Shown: positions 16,129 through 25,422, counted from the stretch's first letter. The stretch: 64,000 nt of DNA from Streptococcus infantis (GCF_000963255.1 NZ_JYOV01000008.1:1-64000); one strand, 5' to 3'. A program made the numbers and translations. The notes: generated from the sequence alone by a model not told the origin.

Positions 16129-16509
16129 TTAGGCCAACCAGTTTGATTTTGTTGCTAAGCTTTCTTCAACAGCTGTTTGTAAATAAGCCAAGGTAGTCTG
16201 TCCTTCGCTTGTCAGGCAGATAAAACTAGCTCGCTTGTCCTGGTCGCAGCATCTCCGACTAAGTAAACCGCAGTTTTTTGCTTCTAAGCGAGCCACCATC
16301 CGTGAAACAGCACTAGGACTCAGGTGGAGTTTGTCTGGCAAGTCGATTTGTCGTAGGGATTTGCCTTCAGCCTGATTTAGAAAGTGCAAGAGGTAAAATT
16401 CCTTGAGTGTCAAGGTTTGTTCACTCTGCTCAGCGATGGTCTCTTCTAAAATAGCTTCTAGCTCTACTTGCCTACGGTTGAAGTCAAACCATTTTTCTAA
16501 GTAAGTCAT
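16129..16509 (-). CDS. MarR-family transcriptional regulator
   Basis: A 126-aa winged-helix regulator: central helix-turn-helix with LRQIDLPDKLHLSPSAVSRMVARLE and a wing with RRCCDQDKRASFICLT. A Cys-Cys pair in the wing is unusual and could sense oxidants. The start at 16509 leaves six bases after GGAG; the ATG two codons earlier abuts the site. It is divergent from lrgAB, and the palindrome at 16564 over its own start suggests autoregulation. Control of lrgAB is possible but not shown. Confidence 0.85.
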   Translation of the reverse strand: MTYLEKWFDFNRRQVELEAILEETIAEQSEQTLTLKEFYLLHFLNQAEGKSLRQIDLPDKLHLSPSAVSRMVARLEAKNCGLLSRRCCDQDKRASFICLTSEGQTTLAYLQTAVEESLATKSNWLA

Positions 16510-16563
16510 GTCCATCTCCTTTCCCTCTATAATAGTGTAATCATACTAGTGCATCTATGATGC

Positions 16564-16606
16564 TTGCGCACGCAATTAGTATACACCTTTTTGGCTTAGA
16601 TAGCAA
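16564..16606 (-). promoter_or_regulatory. marR promoter with TTGCGCACGCAA operator-like site, copy 2
   Basis: On the minus strand TTGCTA, 17-bp spacer, TATACT (16578-16583), followed within three bases by the palindrome at 16564-16575. A repressor bound there would block transcription start. Confidence 0.65.
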
Positions 16607-16630
16607 GAAGGATGTTTCTTATATATTTCC

Positions 16631-16658
16631 TTGAAATTTTCTGAAAAAAGAGTAAACT
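16631..16658 (+). promoter_or_regulatory. lrgA promoter with CodY-like box
   Basis: TTGAAA (16631-16636), 16-bp spacer, TAAACT (16653-16658). The spacer holds AATTTTCTGAAAAAA (16635-16649), matching 13 of 15 positions of the CodY consensus. Confidence 0.55.
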
Positions 16659-16690
16659 GGTATGCAGAAAGTCTATTTGTGGAGTTTACA

Positions 16691-17065
16691 ATGAAGTTAT
16701 ATGTTCAGTTAATGATTCTCTTTGTGATTTCTTTAATCGGTGAAGGAATCTCCAGTTTTTTTCATTTGCCCATACCAGGAAGTATCATCGGCTTGATTAT
16801 TCTGTTTCTTGCCTTGCAGTTCAAGTGGCTGCGTATCCGCCATGTCAATATGGTGGGGAACTTTTTGCTGGCCAACATGACCATCCTCTTTCTACCTCCT
16901 GCGGTTGGAATTATGGAAAAGTTTGATGTGATTGCTCCCTATCTCCTACCTATTGTCTTGATTGTCTTTTTTGCAGCGGTGATTAATATTATCCTGATTG
17001 CGCTTGTGGTTCAATTTATCAAAAAACGCTATGAAGGTGACTACGAAGAAAGAGGTGCTAAATGA
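16691..17065 (+). CDS. lrgA: LrgA/CidA family holin-like protein
   Basis: A 124-aa membrane protein with four hydrophobic segments and the CidA/LrgA signature IPGSIIGLIILFLAL. Family members act in murein hydrolase control, cell death and, in streptococci, pyruvate traffic together with LrgB. The start at 16691 has GGAG six bases upstream; the open frame upstream begins with a non-ATG codon in the promoter. The stop overlaps lrgB by four bases. Confidence 0.9.
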   Translation: MKLYVQLMILFVISLIGEGISSFFHLPIPGSIIGLIILFLALQFKWLRIRHVNMVGNFLLANMTILFLPPAVGIMEKFDVIAPYLLPIVLIVFFAAVINIILIALVVQFIKKRYEGDYEERGAK

Positions 17066-17757
17066 GCGAATTTGTATCCAATCCCCTATTTGGGATTGCT
17101 TTATCAATCTTAGCCTATCTTGGGGGAATGATGATTTTCAGACGCTATCCTCATCCCTTAACGACTCCCTTGTTGCTGTCAGCTATTTTTATAATTATCT
17201 TTCTAAAGGTAACTGGCATTTCCTACCAAGATTACTACCAAGGTGGGGTTTATCTTAATAACTTGATTGTTCCTTCAACAGTGGCTCTAGGAATTCCCCT
17301 TTATAAGAGTTTCCACTTGATGAAACATCATGTCAGAAGTATTTTGCTGGGGAGCTTCCTAGCTGTCATCGTCAATACCACTTTTACCGCTCTAGTTGCA
17401 AAAATCTTTGGTATGGACTTTTTCCTAGCCATTTCCCTCTTTCCTAAGTCAGTAACGACCGCTATGGCAGTAGGGATTACAGAAAAGTTGCAAGGCTTGA
17501 CTACTGTGACCCTAGTAGTTGTAGTAGCGACTGGTATTTTGACCAGCGTTATCGGACCAACGCTTTTGAAATGGCTCAAGATAGACGATCCAGTGGCTGT
17601 TGGACTAGCACTGGGAGGAACAGGACACGCGGTTGGAACTGGAACGGCCTTCCGCTATGGACCAGTCGCAGGTGCCATGGGAGGACTAGCCATCGGTGTT
17701 ACAGGTGTTCTCTATGTATTTGTCAGTCCTATTGTAGCTAATTTGATTTTAAGTTAA
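17062..17757 (+). CDS. lrgB: LrgB/CidB family membrane protein
   Basis: A 231-aa multi-spanning membrane partner of LrgA. Conserved parts include NLIVPSTVALGIPLYK, FPKSVTTAMAVGI and GGTGHAVGTGTAFRYG. ATGA overlap with lrgA shows coupling. A terminator follows within ten bases, so the operon is just lrgAB. Confidence 0.92.
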   Translation: MSEFVSNPLFGIALSILAYLGGMMIFRRYPHPLTTPLLLSAIFIIIFLKVTGISYQDYYQGGVYLNNLIVPSTVALGIPLYKSFHLMKHHVRSILLGSFLAVIVNTTFTALVAKIFGMDFFLAISLFPKSVTTAMAVGITEKLQGLTTVTLVVVVATGILTSVIGPTLLKWLKIDDPVAVGLALGGTGHAVGTGTAFRYGPVAGAMGGLAIGVTGVLYVFVSPIVANLILS

Positions 17758-17765
17758 CGCAAAAA

Positions 17766-17795
17766 CCCAGCTCTAGTAGCTGGGCATTTTATTTG
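17766..17795 (+). terminator. Terminator after lrgB
   Basis: CCCAGCT-CTAGT-AGCTGGG followed by CATTTTATTT. Confidence 0.85.
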
Positions 17796-18172
17796 AAAAA
17801 AACAGTAAAAAAAGCGCAAAAAATCGACCTTCAGGAATTCCTCCTTCTCAAATTCTCTCTTTTGTCATGAGTTGTGTGATCATCCTTCGATATCAAGAAA
17901 TGCAAATCTTCTGAACTATAATGCCAAGCAATAAGACTTGCCAACAGATCCACCCTATGTGAAATTTATCTAAGCTTGGTTCCGAATGCTTGTGCTTGCT
18001 CCTTATAGAGATTACAGTAAATATGGTGGAAATTTAGACCATTTAATGTAGCTTAGAGAGTCCGATTTGTCATCAAAACAACATCTTTTTCTTAGTTCAT
18101 GTCATGGATTTGTAATGAAAATGTACTTTCTTTGTAAAAATCAAAATGCTATAATTCTCTAAACAATTTTCC
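17796..18172. other. Gene-free stretch with a possible minus-strand coding fossil
   Basis: No gene is supported. On the minus strand, from about 18050 to 17830, one frame stays open for roughly 74 codons except for a single TAA and reads like protein (a segment DLLASLIAWHYSSEDLHFL). There is no start with a ribosome binding site. It may be the remnant of a lost gene. Near the right end an extended -10 (TGCTATAAT, about 18148) serves the next gene. Confidence 0.3.
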
Positions 18173-18190
18173 TTGCACAGGGAGGTTATT

Positions 18191-19048
18191 ATGAAAAAAT
18201 ATAGATTGTTTAAGAATCCTTTCTTGGCGCGTCTGCTTGGATTGCTGATGGTATTTCTCTTCCTATCAGCATTCACCGCACCTGAAAAACCAGACTATGG
18301 TATCTACGATCCAAATCATTATTTGACAGAGGACACTATCACACAAATTCGTGATTTGAATGAAGCCAATAGTAAAAAGGCAGAAAAGCTTCAAGTGGGT
18401 GTCTATATCGTAGATAGTCTTGAAGGAGAAAGCATTGAAACGGTCGCTAATGAGACGGCTAGAGCCTGGAAGGTAGGTTATTCAGGAGATAATTTTGGAA
18501 GTTTGATTGTGGTAGCTGTTCAAGATCGTAAATCAAGAATTGAAACCAGTAATAATACCGCAATTAGAATAACGGACTATCAAACCAAGCAATTGTTGGC
18601 AGCCAGTCGTACAGATTTTAAAAATGGGGACTATAGTAAGGGAATTCTAGCGATTGCCAAAGGTTTGGATAATCAGTTTTATAAGGGAGCTGGAACCTTT
18701 TCATCTGATGATACGTCATTTGCAGATGCTTCTGCAAAAATCAGACGTTACTCCGATAGCATCAGTGGAAAAAAATCTAATCGAGAAAGAAGCGATTCAT
18801 CAAGTCGCCGACAAAAAAATGACCCCATAAAAGATTTCTTTATGTTCCTGACGGTAATATATTTCATTGGAGTCATTATTGCCATTATCAGAGGTAGAGG
18901 TGGCGGAGGAGGAGACTCCTCTGACGGCGGCTGGTGGTTTAGTGACTCATCCGATTCGGGTTCATCTTGGTCCGACTCAGGCTCAGATTCTTCTAGTAGC
19001 TGGGACGGCGGAGGCTTTGATGGTGGAGGTTCATCCGATGATTGGTAA
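18191..19048 (+). CDS. TPM-domain membrane protein (YgcG type)
   Basis: A 285-aa surface protein. Signal peptide or anchor at about 10-32, TPM domain (DPNHYLTEDTITQIRDLNE... through SNNTAIRITD and the YSKGILAIAKG end) at about 40-165, a membrane segment near 218-236, and a tail rich in Gly, Ser, Asp and Trp (from about 240). TPM domains occur in a chloroplast photosystem II repair phosphatase and in many bacterial membrane proteins next to LemA; the bacterial role is unclear. GGAGG five bases before 18191 fixes the start. The LemA gene follows after 46 bases. Confidence 0.85.
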   Translation: MKKYRLFKNPFLARLLGLLMVFLFLSAFTAPEKPDYGIYDPNHYLTEDTITQIRDLNEANSKKAEKLQVGVYIVDSLEGESIETVANETARAWKVGYSGDNFGSLIVVAVQDRKSRIETSNNTAIRITDYQTKQLLAASRTDFKNGDYSKGILAIAKGLDNQFYKGAGTFSSDDTSFADASAKIRRYSDSISGKKSNRERSDSSSRRQKNDPIKDFFMFLTVIYFIGVIIAIIRGRGGGGGDSSDGGWWFSDSSDSGSSWSDSGSDSSSSWDGGGFDGGGSSDDW

Positions 19049-19094
19049 TTCTTTCTCTTTAGTGTTGAATTTAAAGAAATGAGTAGGTTTAGAT

Positions 19095-19688
19095 ATGAAA
19101 AATAAAGGAATCATTTATGTATTGAGCATTTTACTAGCAATTATCTTGCTGGGAGGTTGCTCGGTCGTAGGTACTTATAACGGTCTTGTCTCCGAACAGA
19201 CCAAGGTAGAACAAGCTCAAGCAAATGTAGCGACAGCCCTTCAACGTCGTTCAGACTTGATTGGAAATCTGGTAGAGTCTGTAAAGGGACAAATGAACCA
19301 TGAGACAGAGGTCTTTACCCAGATTGCAGAAGCACGTGCAAAAATTGGGAATGGCTCTGTTACTTCAAAGGAAAACCAAGAGGCTCAAGGTGAGTTGAGT
19401 TCAGCTATTTCACGCCTGCTTGTGTTGACGGAGAACTATCCTGAACTTAAGAGCAATCAAAATGTGGAACAACTCATGACGGAGTTGGCTGGAAGTGAAA
19501 ATCGTATTTTTGTAGCCCGCAAGGATTACAACCAGGCAGCAACTGACTACAATCAAAAATTAAGAAGCTTCCCAACTGTTCTCTTTGCTAATATGATGAA
19601 CTTTAAAGAAGCAGAAATCTTCAAAGAAAGCGAAGAAGCCAAGACAGTTCCAAAGGTTGATTTTAGTACTTCTACATCAAAACAGTAG
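19095..19688 (+). CDS. LemA family lipoprotein-like protein
   Basis: A 197-aa protein with an N-terminal hydrophobic segment ending in LLGGC (lipobox-like, Cys near 22), then the coiled-coil LemA domain with QRRSDLIGNLVESVKG and the RLLVLTENYPELKSNQNV block. LemA proteins are helical-bundle membrane proteins of unknown biochemical role, often next to TPM proteins as here. A terminator follows. Confidence 0.9.
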   Translation: MKNKGIIYVLSILLAIILLGGCSVVGTYNGLVSEQTKVEQAQANVATALQRRSDLIGNLVESVKGQMNHETEVFTQIAEARAKIGNGSVTSKENQEAQGELSSAISRLLVLTENYPELKSNQNVEQLMTELAGSENRIFVARKDYNQAATDYNQKLRSFPTVLFANMMNFKEAEIFKESEEAKTVPKVDFSTSTSKQ

Positions 19689-19715
19689 ACTGGTTGTTTA
19701 TTTCTAAGACTTGCA

Positions 19716-19745
19716 AGATCTGGAAACTACTTTCCAGGTCTTTTT
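19716..19745 (+). terminator. Terminator after lemA
   Basis: AGATCTGGAAA-CTAC-TTTCCAGGTCT plus T-run. The next gene's TATAAT (about 19749) begins just after it. Confidence 0.85.
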
Positions 19746-19784
19746 GCTATAATAAAAATAGGAAACAATTCTGGAGGTGAGGAG

Positions 19785-20114
19785 ATGGAGAAGTTATTAC
19801 AATTATTGGTTTTATTGCCCTATTTTTACTTTTTTAGTTGGCAAAGGAAGGTACAACCAGGAAGTAAGCACTTTTCATTCCTTTACTATTTTTACTGGAT
19901 TTATTTACCTCTCATGGCCTTGTTTAGTCTAGCTTTTACTCTTTTTTCGCTAATCTTATTTAATTTTATTTTACTAGAGCCCAAGGATCTAGCTAGGTGG
20001 TTGATATGGATAGTTTTAGTCCTTTTGTCCTTACTCAATGACTGGATAGTTTATACTGGTCTAAAATTTATGAAAAAACTGAAGTTGGAAAAGAAGAAGG
20101 CTAATCTTCCTTGA
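19785..20114 (+). CDS. Hypothetical membrane protein (109 aa)
   Basis: Three hydrophobic segments (about 5-20, 33-60, 68-90) and a lysine-rich C-terminus after about 94, suggesting the tail is in the cytoplasm. No family recognised. GGAGG lies eight bases before the ATG and TATAAT follows the lemA terminator, so it has its own promoter. Confidence 0.6.
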   Translation: MEKLLQLLVLLPYFYFFSWQRKVQPGSKHFSFLYYFYWIYLPLMALFSLAFTLFSLILFNFILLEPKDLARWLIWIVLVLLSLLNDWIVYTGLKFMKKLKLEKKKANLP

Positions 20115-20223
20115 GAGAACTGAGGAAATTCTTGTCTAATAACTGAAGATGATTCGTTTCTCAATGCTAAGTTAAGTAGAAGTTCAAATTAGGAGAAAAT
20201 GAAGCTAAGAGTAGGAATTTTAA

Positions 20224-20255
20224 AGGGAACTAATCTTGATGATTAGCCCTTTTTT
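20224..20255 (+). terminator. Terminator before secA
   Basis: AGGG-AA-CTAATC and GATTAG-CCCT around TTGAT, followed by six T residues. Confidence 0.8.
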
Positions 20256-20280
20256 GCCCTAAGGGAAAACGGAATATTTC

Positions 20281-20309
20281 TTGAAAAAATTGGGCAAATA
20301 TGCTACAAT
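20281..20309 (+). promoter_or_regulatory. secA promoter
   Basis: TTGAAA (20281-20286), 17-bp spacer ending in TGC (extended -10), TACAAT (20304-20309). Confidence 0.75.
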
Positions 20310-20354
20310 AAAAAGAACATTCTAAAATATTCAGAATTTAAAGTAAGGAAAAAA

Positions 20355-22868
20355 ATGGCAAATTTACTAAAAACAATCATCGAAAATGATAAAGGCGAAC
20401 TCCGTCGCTTGGAAAAGATGGCGGACAAAGTCTTAAGATATGAAGATGAAATGGCTGCGTTAACAGACGAGCAATTGCAAGCAAAAACAGAAGAATTCAA
20501 ACAACGCTATCAAAATGGTGAGACTCTTGACCAACTTTTGTATGAGGCGTTTGCTGTTGTACGCGAGGGAGCTAAGCGTGTTCTTGGTCTCTTCCCTTAT
20601 AAGGTTCAGGTTATGGGAGGGATCGTTCTTCACCATGGTGACGTACCTGAGATGCGTACAGGTGAGGGTAAAACCTTGACAGCGACTATGCCTGTATACC
20701 TCAATGCTCTTTCAGGTAAAGGGGTTCACGTAGTTACGGTCAATGAATACCTATCAGAACGTGACGCGACTGAGATGGGTGAGTTGTACTCATGGCTCGG
20801 CTTGTCAGTTGGGATCAACTTGGCAGCCAAATCTCCAATGGAGAAAAAAGAAGCTTATGAGTGTGATATCACTTATTCAACAAACTCAGAGATTGGTTTC
20901 GATTATCTTCGTGATAATATGGTCGTTCGTGCTGAAAATATGGTTCAACGTCCACTCAACTACGCCTTGGTCGATGAGGTTGACTCAATCTTGATCGACG
21001 AAGCTCGTACTCCTTTGATCGTTTCAGGAGCCAATGCAGTTGAAACCAGCCAACTCTACCATATGGCTGACCATTTTGTGAAGTCTTTGGATAAGGATGA
21101 CTATATCATTGATATTCAGTCTAAGACAATTGGTCTATCTGATTCTGGTATTGACAAGGCTGAAAGCTATTTCAAACTAGAAAATCTCTACGATATCGAA
21201 AACGTAGCCTTGACTCACTTTATCGACAATGCCCTTCGTGCTAATTACATCATGATTCTTGATATTGACTATGTGGTCAGCGAAGAGCAGGAAATCTTGA
21301 TTGTCGACCAATTTACCGGTCGTACAATGGAAGGTCGTCGTTATTCTGATGGATTGCACCAAGCTATTGAAGCAAAAGAAGGTGTGCCAATCCAGGATGA
21401 AACCAAGACATCTGCCTCAATCACTTACCAAAACCTCTTCCGTATGTATAAGAAATTGTCTGGTATGACGGGTACAGGTAAGACTGAGGAAGAAGAATTC
21501 CGTGAAATTTACAACATTCGTGTTATTCCGATTCCAACAAACCGTCCTGTTCAACGTATCGACCATCCAGACTTACTTTTTGCTAGTCTTGAAGCTAAAT
21601 TTAAGGCTGTTGTTGAAGATGTAAAAGCTCGCTACCAAAAAGGTCAACCTGTCTTGGTTGGTACGGTTGCCGTTGAAACCAGTGATTATATTTCTAAAAA
21701 ATTGGTAGCTGCAGGTGTTCCTCACGAAGTATTGAATGCCAAGAACCACTACAAAGAAGCTCAAATCATCATGAACGCTGGTCAGCGTGGTGCAGTTACA
21801 ATCGCGACCAACATGGCCGGTCGTGGTACTGATATTAAGCTTGGTGAAGGTGTTCGTGAACTTGGCGGACTTTGTGTCATTGGTACAGAACGCCATGAAA
21901 GTCGTCGTATTGATAACCAGCTTCGTGGACGTTCAGGACGTCAAGGAGATCCAGGGGAGTCACAATTCTACCTTTCTCTTGAAGATGATTTGATGAAACG
22001 TTTCGGTTCAGAGCGCTTGAAGGGTGTCTTTGAACGTCTCAATATGTCAGACGAAGCGATCAAATCTCGTATGTTGACACGTCAGGTTGAGGCAGCACAA
22101 AAACGTGTTGAAGGAAACAACTACGACACCCGTAAACAAGTCCTTCAATACGATGATGTCATGCGTGAGCAACGTGAGATTATTTACTCACAACGTTACG
22201 ATGTCATCACTGCTGATCGCGACTTGGCTCCTGAGATTCATGCAATGATTAAACGCACCATTAATCGTGTTGTTGATAATCATGCGCGTGCTAAACAGGA
22301 TGAAAAACTAGAAGCTATCTTGAATTTTGCAAGATACAACTTGCTTCCAGAAGATTCAATTTCACTTTCAGACCTAGAAGGTTTGTCAGACCAAGCGATC
22401 AAAGATGAACTTTACCAACGTGCCTTGAAAGTCTACGATAGCCAAGTTGCTAAGCTTCGTGATGAGGAAGCTGTTAAAGAATTCCAAAAAGTCTTGATTC
22501 TACGTGTTGTAGACAACAAGTGGACAGACCATATCGATGCTCTTGATCAGTTGCGTAATGCTGTTGGTCTCCGTGGTTATGCTCAGAATAACCCAGTCGT
22601 TGAGTATCAAGCAGAAGGTTTCCGTATGTTTAATGATATGATTGGTTCCATTGAGTTTGATGTGACTCGTTTGATGATGAAAGCACAAATTCATGAACAA
22701 GAGCGTCCACAAGCAGAGCGTCATATCAGTACGACAGCTACTCGTAATATTGCTGCACAACAGACTGAGCTTCCTGCAGATTTGGATCTTAGCCAAGTTA
22801 AGCGTAACGACTTGTGCCCATGTGGTTCTGGTAAGAAATTTAAAAACTGTCACGGTAAACGACATTAA
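20355..22868 (+). CDS. secA: Preprotein translocase ATPase SecA
   Basis: An 837-aa peripheral membrane ATPase that drives precursor proteins through SecYEG. Walker A is MRTGEGKT near residue 100, the DEAD-like box [12 protein letters not shown] near 208-219, and the helicase motif [13 protein letters not shown] near 520. The C-terminus ends in the zinc-binding [13 protein letters not shown] that contacts SecB or lipids. Length is typical for the housekeeping SecA, not SecA2. Own promoter; AAGGA precedes the ATG. Confidence 0.98.
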   Translation: MANLLKTIIENDKGELRRLEKMADKVLRYEDEMAALTDEQLQAKTEEFKQRYQNGETLDQLLYEAFAVVREGAKRVLGLFPYKVQVMGGIVLHHGDVPEMRTGEGKTLTATMPVYLNALSGKGVHVVTVNEYLSERDATEMGELYSWLGLSVGINLAAKSPMEKKEAYECDITYSTNSEIGFDYLRDNMVVRAENMVQRPLNYALVDEVDSILIDEARTPLIVSGANAVETSQLYHMADHFVKSLDKDDYIIDIQSKTIGLSDSGIDKAESYFKLENLYDIENVALTHFIDNALRANYIMILDIDYVVSEEQEILIVDQFTGRTMEGRRYSDGLHQAIEAKEGVPIQDETKTSASITYQNLFRMYKKLSGMTGTGKTEEEEFREIYNIRVIPIPTNRPVQRIDHPDLLFASLEAKFKAVVEDVKARYQKGQPVLVGTVAVETSDYISKKLVAAGVPHEVLNAKNHYKEAQIIMNAGQRGAVTIATNMAGRGTDIKLGEGVRELGGLCVIGTERHESRRIDNQLRGRSGRQGDPGESQFYLSLEDDLMKRFGSERLKGVFERLNMSDEAIKSRMLTRQVEAAQKRVEGNNYDTRKQVLQYDDVMREQREIIYSQRYDVITADRDLAPEIHAMIKRTINRVVDNHARAKQDEKLEAILNFARYNLLPEDSISLSDLEGLSDQAIKDELYQRALKVYDSQVAKLRDEEAVKEFQKVLILRVVDNKWTDHIDALDQLRNAVGLRGYAQNNPVVEYQAEGFRMFNDMIGSIEFDVTRLMMKAQIHEQERPQAERHISTTATRNIAAQQTELPADLDLSQVKRNDLCPCGSGKKFKNCHGKRH

Positions 22869-22886
22869 GAATGACTAATTTTCAGG

Positions 22887-22925
22887 CGGATGCCTAGTGA
22901 AAAGTGAATTTTCGCTTGGCGTCCG
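22887..22925 (+). other. Hairpin between secA and the first DAHP synthase gene
   Basis: CGGATGCC...GAAAA pairs with TTTTC...GGCGTCCG (about 15 pairs with small mismatches). No U-run follows, so it may be an RNA stabiliser or leader structure. Confidence 0.5.
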
Positions 22926-22949
22926 TTTGCTTTATAAGGAGGATGAACC

Positions 22950-23981
22950 ATGGTATTTACAGCCAAAAGCCCTAAAATTAATATTGAAGAAGTTCGCAGT
23001 TTGTCTAAATTAGAAGGACAAGCACTTGCCAATAAACAACAACGCGATCAAGAACTTGAAGCGATTATTCGTGGTGAAGATCAACGCATTTTGTTAGTGA
23101 TTGGTCCGTGTTCGTCTGACAATGAAGAAGCAGTTCTTGAGTATGCCAAGCGTTTGGCAAAACTGCAAGAAGAAGTAAAAGACCGCGTCTTTATGGTGAT
23201 GCGTGTCTACACTGCTAAACCACGTACTAATGGTGATGGCTATAAGGGCTTGATTCACCAACCAAATGCCAAAGAAGCACCTAGTCTCATCAATGGGATC
23301 AAGGCGGTTCGTCACCTGCATTACCGTGTTATTTCTGAAACAGGAATGACGACCGCGGATGAAATGTTGTACCCAGAAAACCTTCCTTTGGTAGATGACT
23401 TGATTTCTTATATGGCAGTTGGAGCTCGCTCGGTTGAAGACCAACAACACCGTTTTGTAGCTAGTGGAGCAGATTTTGCGACAGGTTTTAAAAATCCAAC
23501 GTCTGGAAATCTCAATGTCATGTTCAACGGTATTTATGCGGCTCAAAACAAACAAAGTTTCCTTTTCCTAGGGAAAGAAGTTGAAACGACTGGAAATCCT
23601 CTATCGCATGCTATTCTCCGTGGTGCCCTCAATGAATACGGGAAAAATATTCCTAACTACTACTATGATAATTTGATGGATACCATTGCCCAGTATGAAA
23701 AGATGGGCCTTGAAAATCCATTTATCATCATTGATACCAACCATGATAACTCAGGCAAGCAGTATATGGATCAGATTCGTATTGTACGTCAGACCTTGAT
23801 TAACCGCGACTGGAATGAAAAGATTAAAAAATATGTCCGTGGTTTCATGATTGAGTCTTATCTAGAAGATGGTCGTCAAAATGAACCAGAGGTCTTTGGG
23901 AAATCTATCACCGATCCATGTCTAGGATGGGAAAATACTGAGTCTCTTGTTCGCGAAATCTACCAAAGACTAGGAGAATAG
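22950..23981 (+). CDS. 3-deoxy-7-phosphoheptulonate synthase (DAHP synthase), copy 1
   Basis: A 343-aa class-I (AroF/AroG type) enzyme that joins phosphoenolpyruvate and erythrose-4-phosphate, the first step of the shikimate pathway. Conserved parts: LLVIGPCSSDNEEAVLEY, RVYTAKPRTNGDGYKGL, GARSVEDQQHR, KNPTSGN, and the DTNHDNSGKQ metal site. GGAGG precedes the ATG. The second copy follows after one base. Confidence 0.94.
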   Translation: MVFTAKSPKINIEEVRSLSKLEGQALANKQQRDQELEAIIRGEDQRILLVIGPCSSDNEEAVLEYAKRLAKLQEEVKDRVFMVMRVYTAKPRTNGDGYKGLIHQPNAKEAPSLINGIKAVRHLHYRVISETGMTTADEMLYPENLPLVDDLISYMAVGARSVEDQQHRFVASGADFATGFKNPTSGNLNVMFNGIYAAQNKQSFLFLGKEVETTGNPLSHAILRGALNEYGKNIPNYYYDNLMDTIAQYEKMGLENPFIIIDTNHDNSGKQYMDQIRIVRQTLINRDWNEKIKKYVRGFMIESYLEDGRQNEPEVFGKSITDPCLGWENTESLVREIYQRLGE

Positions 23982-23982
23982 T

Positions 23983-25014
23983 ATGGCATTTATTGAAAAA
24001 GGTCAAGAAATCGATATTGAAGCGATTAAGGCGGAAACACAGCTGTCTGCAGAAGCCTTGCAACATAAGGAAAGCCGAGACCAAGAACTAGCTGATATTC
24101 TATCTGGTAAGGATGATCGTATCCTTTTAGTCATTGGTCCTTGTTCATCTGATAATGAAGAAGCAGTGCTTGAATATGCTCGCCGTTTAGCAGACTTGCA
24201 GAAGAAAGTTGCGGATAAGATTTTCATGGTCATGCGTGTTTACACAGCCAAGCCACGTACCAATGGAGATGGCTACAAGGGGTTGGTTCATCAGCCAGAT
24301 ACTTCTAAAGCACCAAGTTTGATTAATGGTTTGCAGGCTGTTCGTCAGCTTCATTATCGTGTTATTACAGAAACTGGATTGACTACAGCAGATGAAATGC
24401 TTTATCCATCCAATCTAGTCTTGGTTGACGACTTGGTGAGCTACCATGCCGTGGGTGCACGCTCAGTAGAAGACCAGGAACACCGTTTTGTAGCTTCAGG
24501 GATTGATGCACCAGTGGGTATGAAAAATCCAACCTCTGGAAATCTGTCTGTTATGTTTAATGCCATCTATGCTGCACAAAACAAGCAAACATTTCTTTAC
24601 CATGGACAAGAAGTTGAAACTTCAGGGAATCCCCTAGCTCACGTTATCCTTCGTGGAGCTATGAATGAATATGGGAAAAATGAACCAAACTTCTACTATG
24701 AAACTCTCTTGGATGCTATCGAACGTTACGAGTCTATGGGTCTTGAAAATCCCTTTATCATGATTGATACCAACCATGATAATTCAGGGAAGCAATATAT
24801 GGAGCAAATTCGAATTGTTCGTCAAGCTCTGCTCAATCGTGACTGGAATGAAAAGATTAAGAAAACAGTTCGAGGTTTCATGATTGAATCCTACTTGGCA
24901 GATGGTCGCCAAAATCAACCAGAAATCTTTGGTTGCTCTATTACAGACCCATGTCTAGGATGGGAAAATACAGTAGCCCTGGTAGAAGAAATCTATTCTA
25001 CCTTAACAAAATAA
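23983..25014 (+). CDS. 3-deoxy-7-phosphoheptulonate synthase (DAHP synthase), copy 2
   Basis: Same length (343 aa) and same catalytic motifs as the gene just upstream, but clearly diverged (for example AETQLSAEALQH against SLSKLEGQALANK near the N-terminus). The pair is an old tandem duplication. The usual reason to keep two is different feedback sensitivity to aromatic amino acids, which is inference here. The start lies one base after the copy-1 stop with AGGAG upstream. Confidence 0.94.
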   Translation: MAFIEKGQEIDIEAIKAETQLSAEALQHKESRDQELADILSGKDDRILLVIGPCSSDNEEAVLEYARRLADLQKKVADKIFMVMRVYTAKPRTNGDGYKGLVHQPDTSKAPSLINGLQAVRQLHYRVITETGLTTADEMLYPSNLVLVDDLVSYHAVGARSVEDQEHRFVASGIDAPVGMKNPTSGNLSVMFNAIYAAQNKQTFLYHGQEVETSGNPLAHVILRGAMNEYGKNEPNFYYETLLDAIERYESMGLENPFIMIDTNHDNSGKQYMEQIRIVRQALLNRDWNEKIKKTVRGFMIESYLADGRQNQPEIFGCSITDPCLGWENTVALVEEIYSTLTK

Positions 25015-25025
25015 GTGAAAAGGAT

Positions 25026-25052
25026 GGAGTTGGGGGTGTCTCAACTCCTTTT
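25026..25052 (+). terminator. Terminator-like hairpin before acpS
   Basis: GGAGTTG and CAACTCC enclose nine bases and are followed by TTTTG. With a short U-run it may be a partial terminator that lowers read-through into acpS-alr-recG. Confidence 0.55.
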
Positions 25053-25059
25053 GACGAAA

Positions 25060-25422
25060 ATGATAGTTGGACACGGAATTGATATTGAAGCATTAGCTTC
25101 TATACAAAATGCAGTTGAAAAAAGAGAAGGATTTGCACGGCGTGTCTTGACCGACAAGGAAATGGAGCGTTTTGCCAGTCTCAAAGGTCGTAGACAAATC
25201 GAGTATTTGGCTGGGCGTTGGTCAGCTAAAGAAGCCTTTTCAAAGGCTATGGAAACGGGAATTGGGAAATTAGGTTTTCAGGATTTGGAAGTTTTGAACA
25301 ATGAAAGAGGAGCCCCCTACTTCAGTAAATCCCCGTTTTCAGGGAAAGTGTGGCTATCGATCAGCCATACAGATCAGTTTGTGACAGCTAGTGTTATTTT
25401 GGAGGAAGATTATGAAAACTAG
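25060..25422 (+). CDS. acpS: Holo-[acyl-carrier-protein] synthase
   Basis: A 120-aa phosphopantetheinyl transferase that loads 4'-phosphopantetheine onto ACP. Signatures GHGIDIE (4-10) and [11 protein letters not shown] (about 53-63) hold the magnesium-binding Asp and Glu. I used [10 protein letters not shown] as the start to match the family; no good ribosome binding site is seen, because the bases upstream form the 3' arm of the preceding hairpin. Overlaps alr by eleven bases. Confidence 0.93.
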   Translation: MIVGHGIDIEALASIQNAVEKREGFARRVLTDKEMERFASLKGRRQIEYLAGRWSAKEAFSKAMETGIGKLGFQDLEVLNNERGAPYFSKSPFSGKVWLSISHTDQFVTASVILEEDYEN

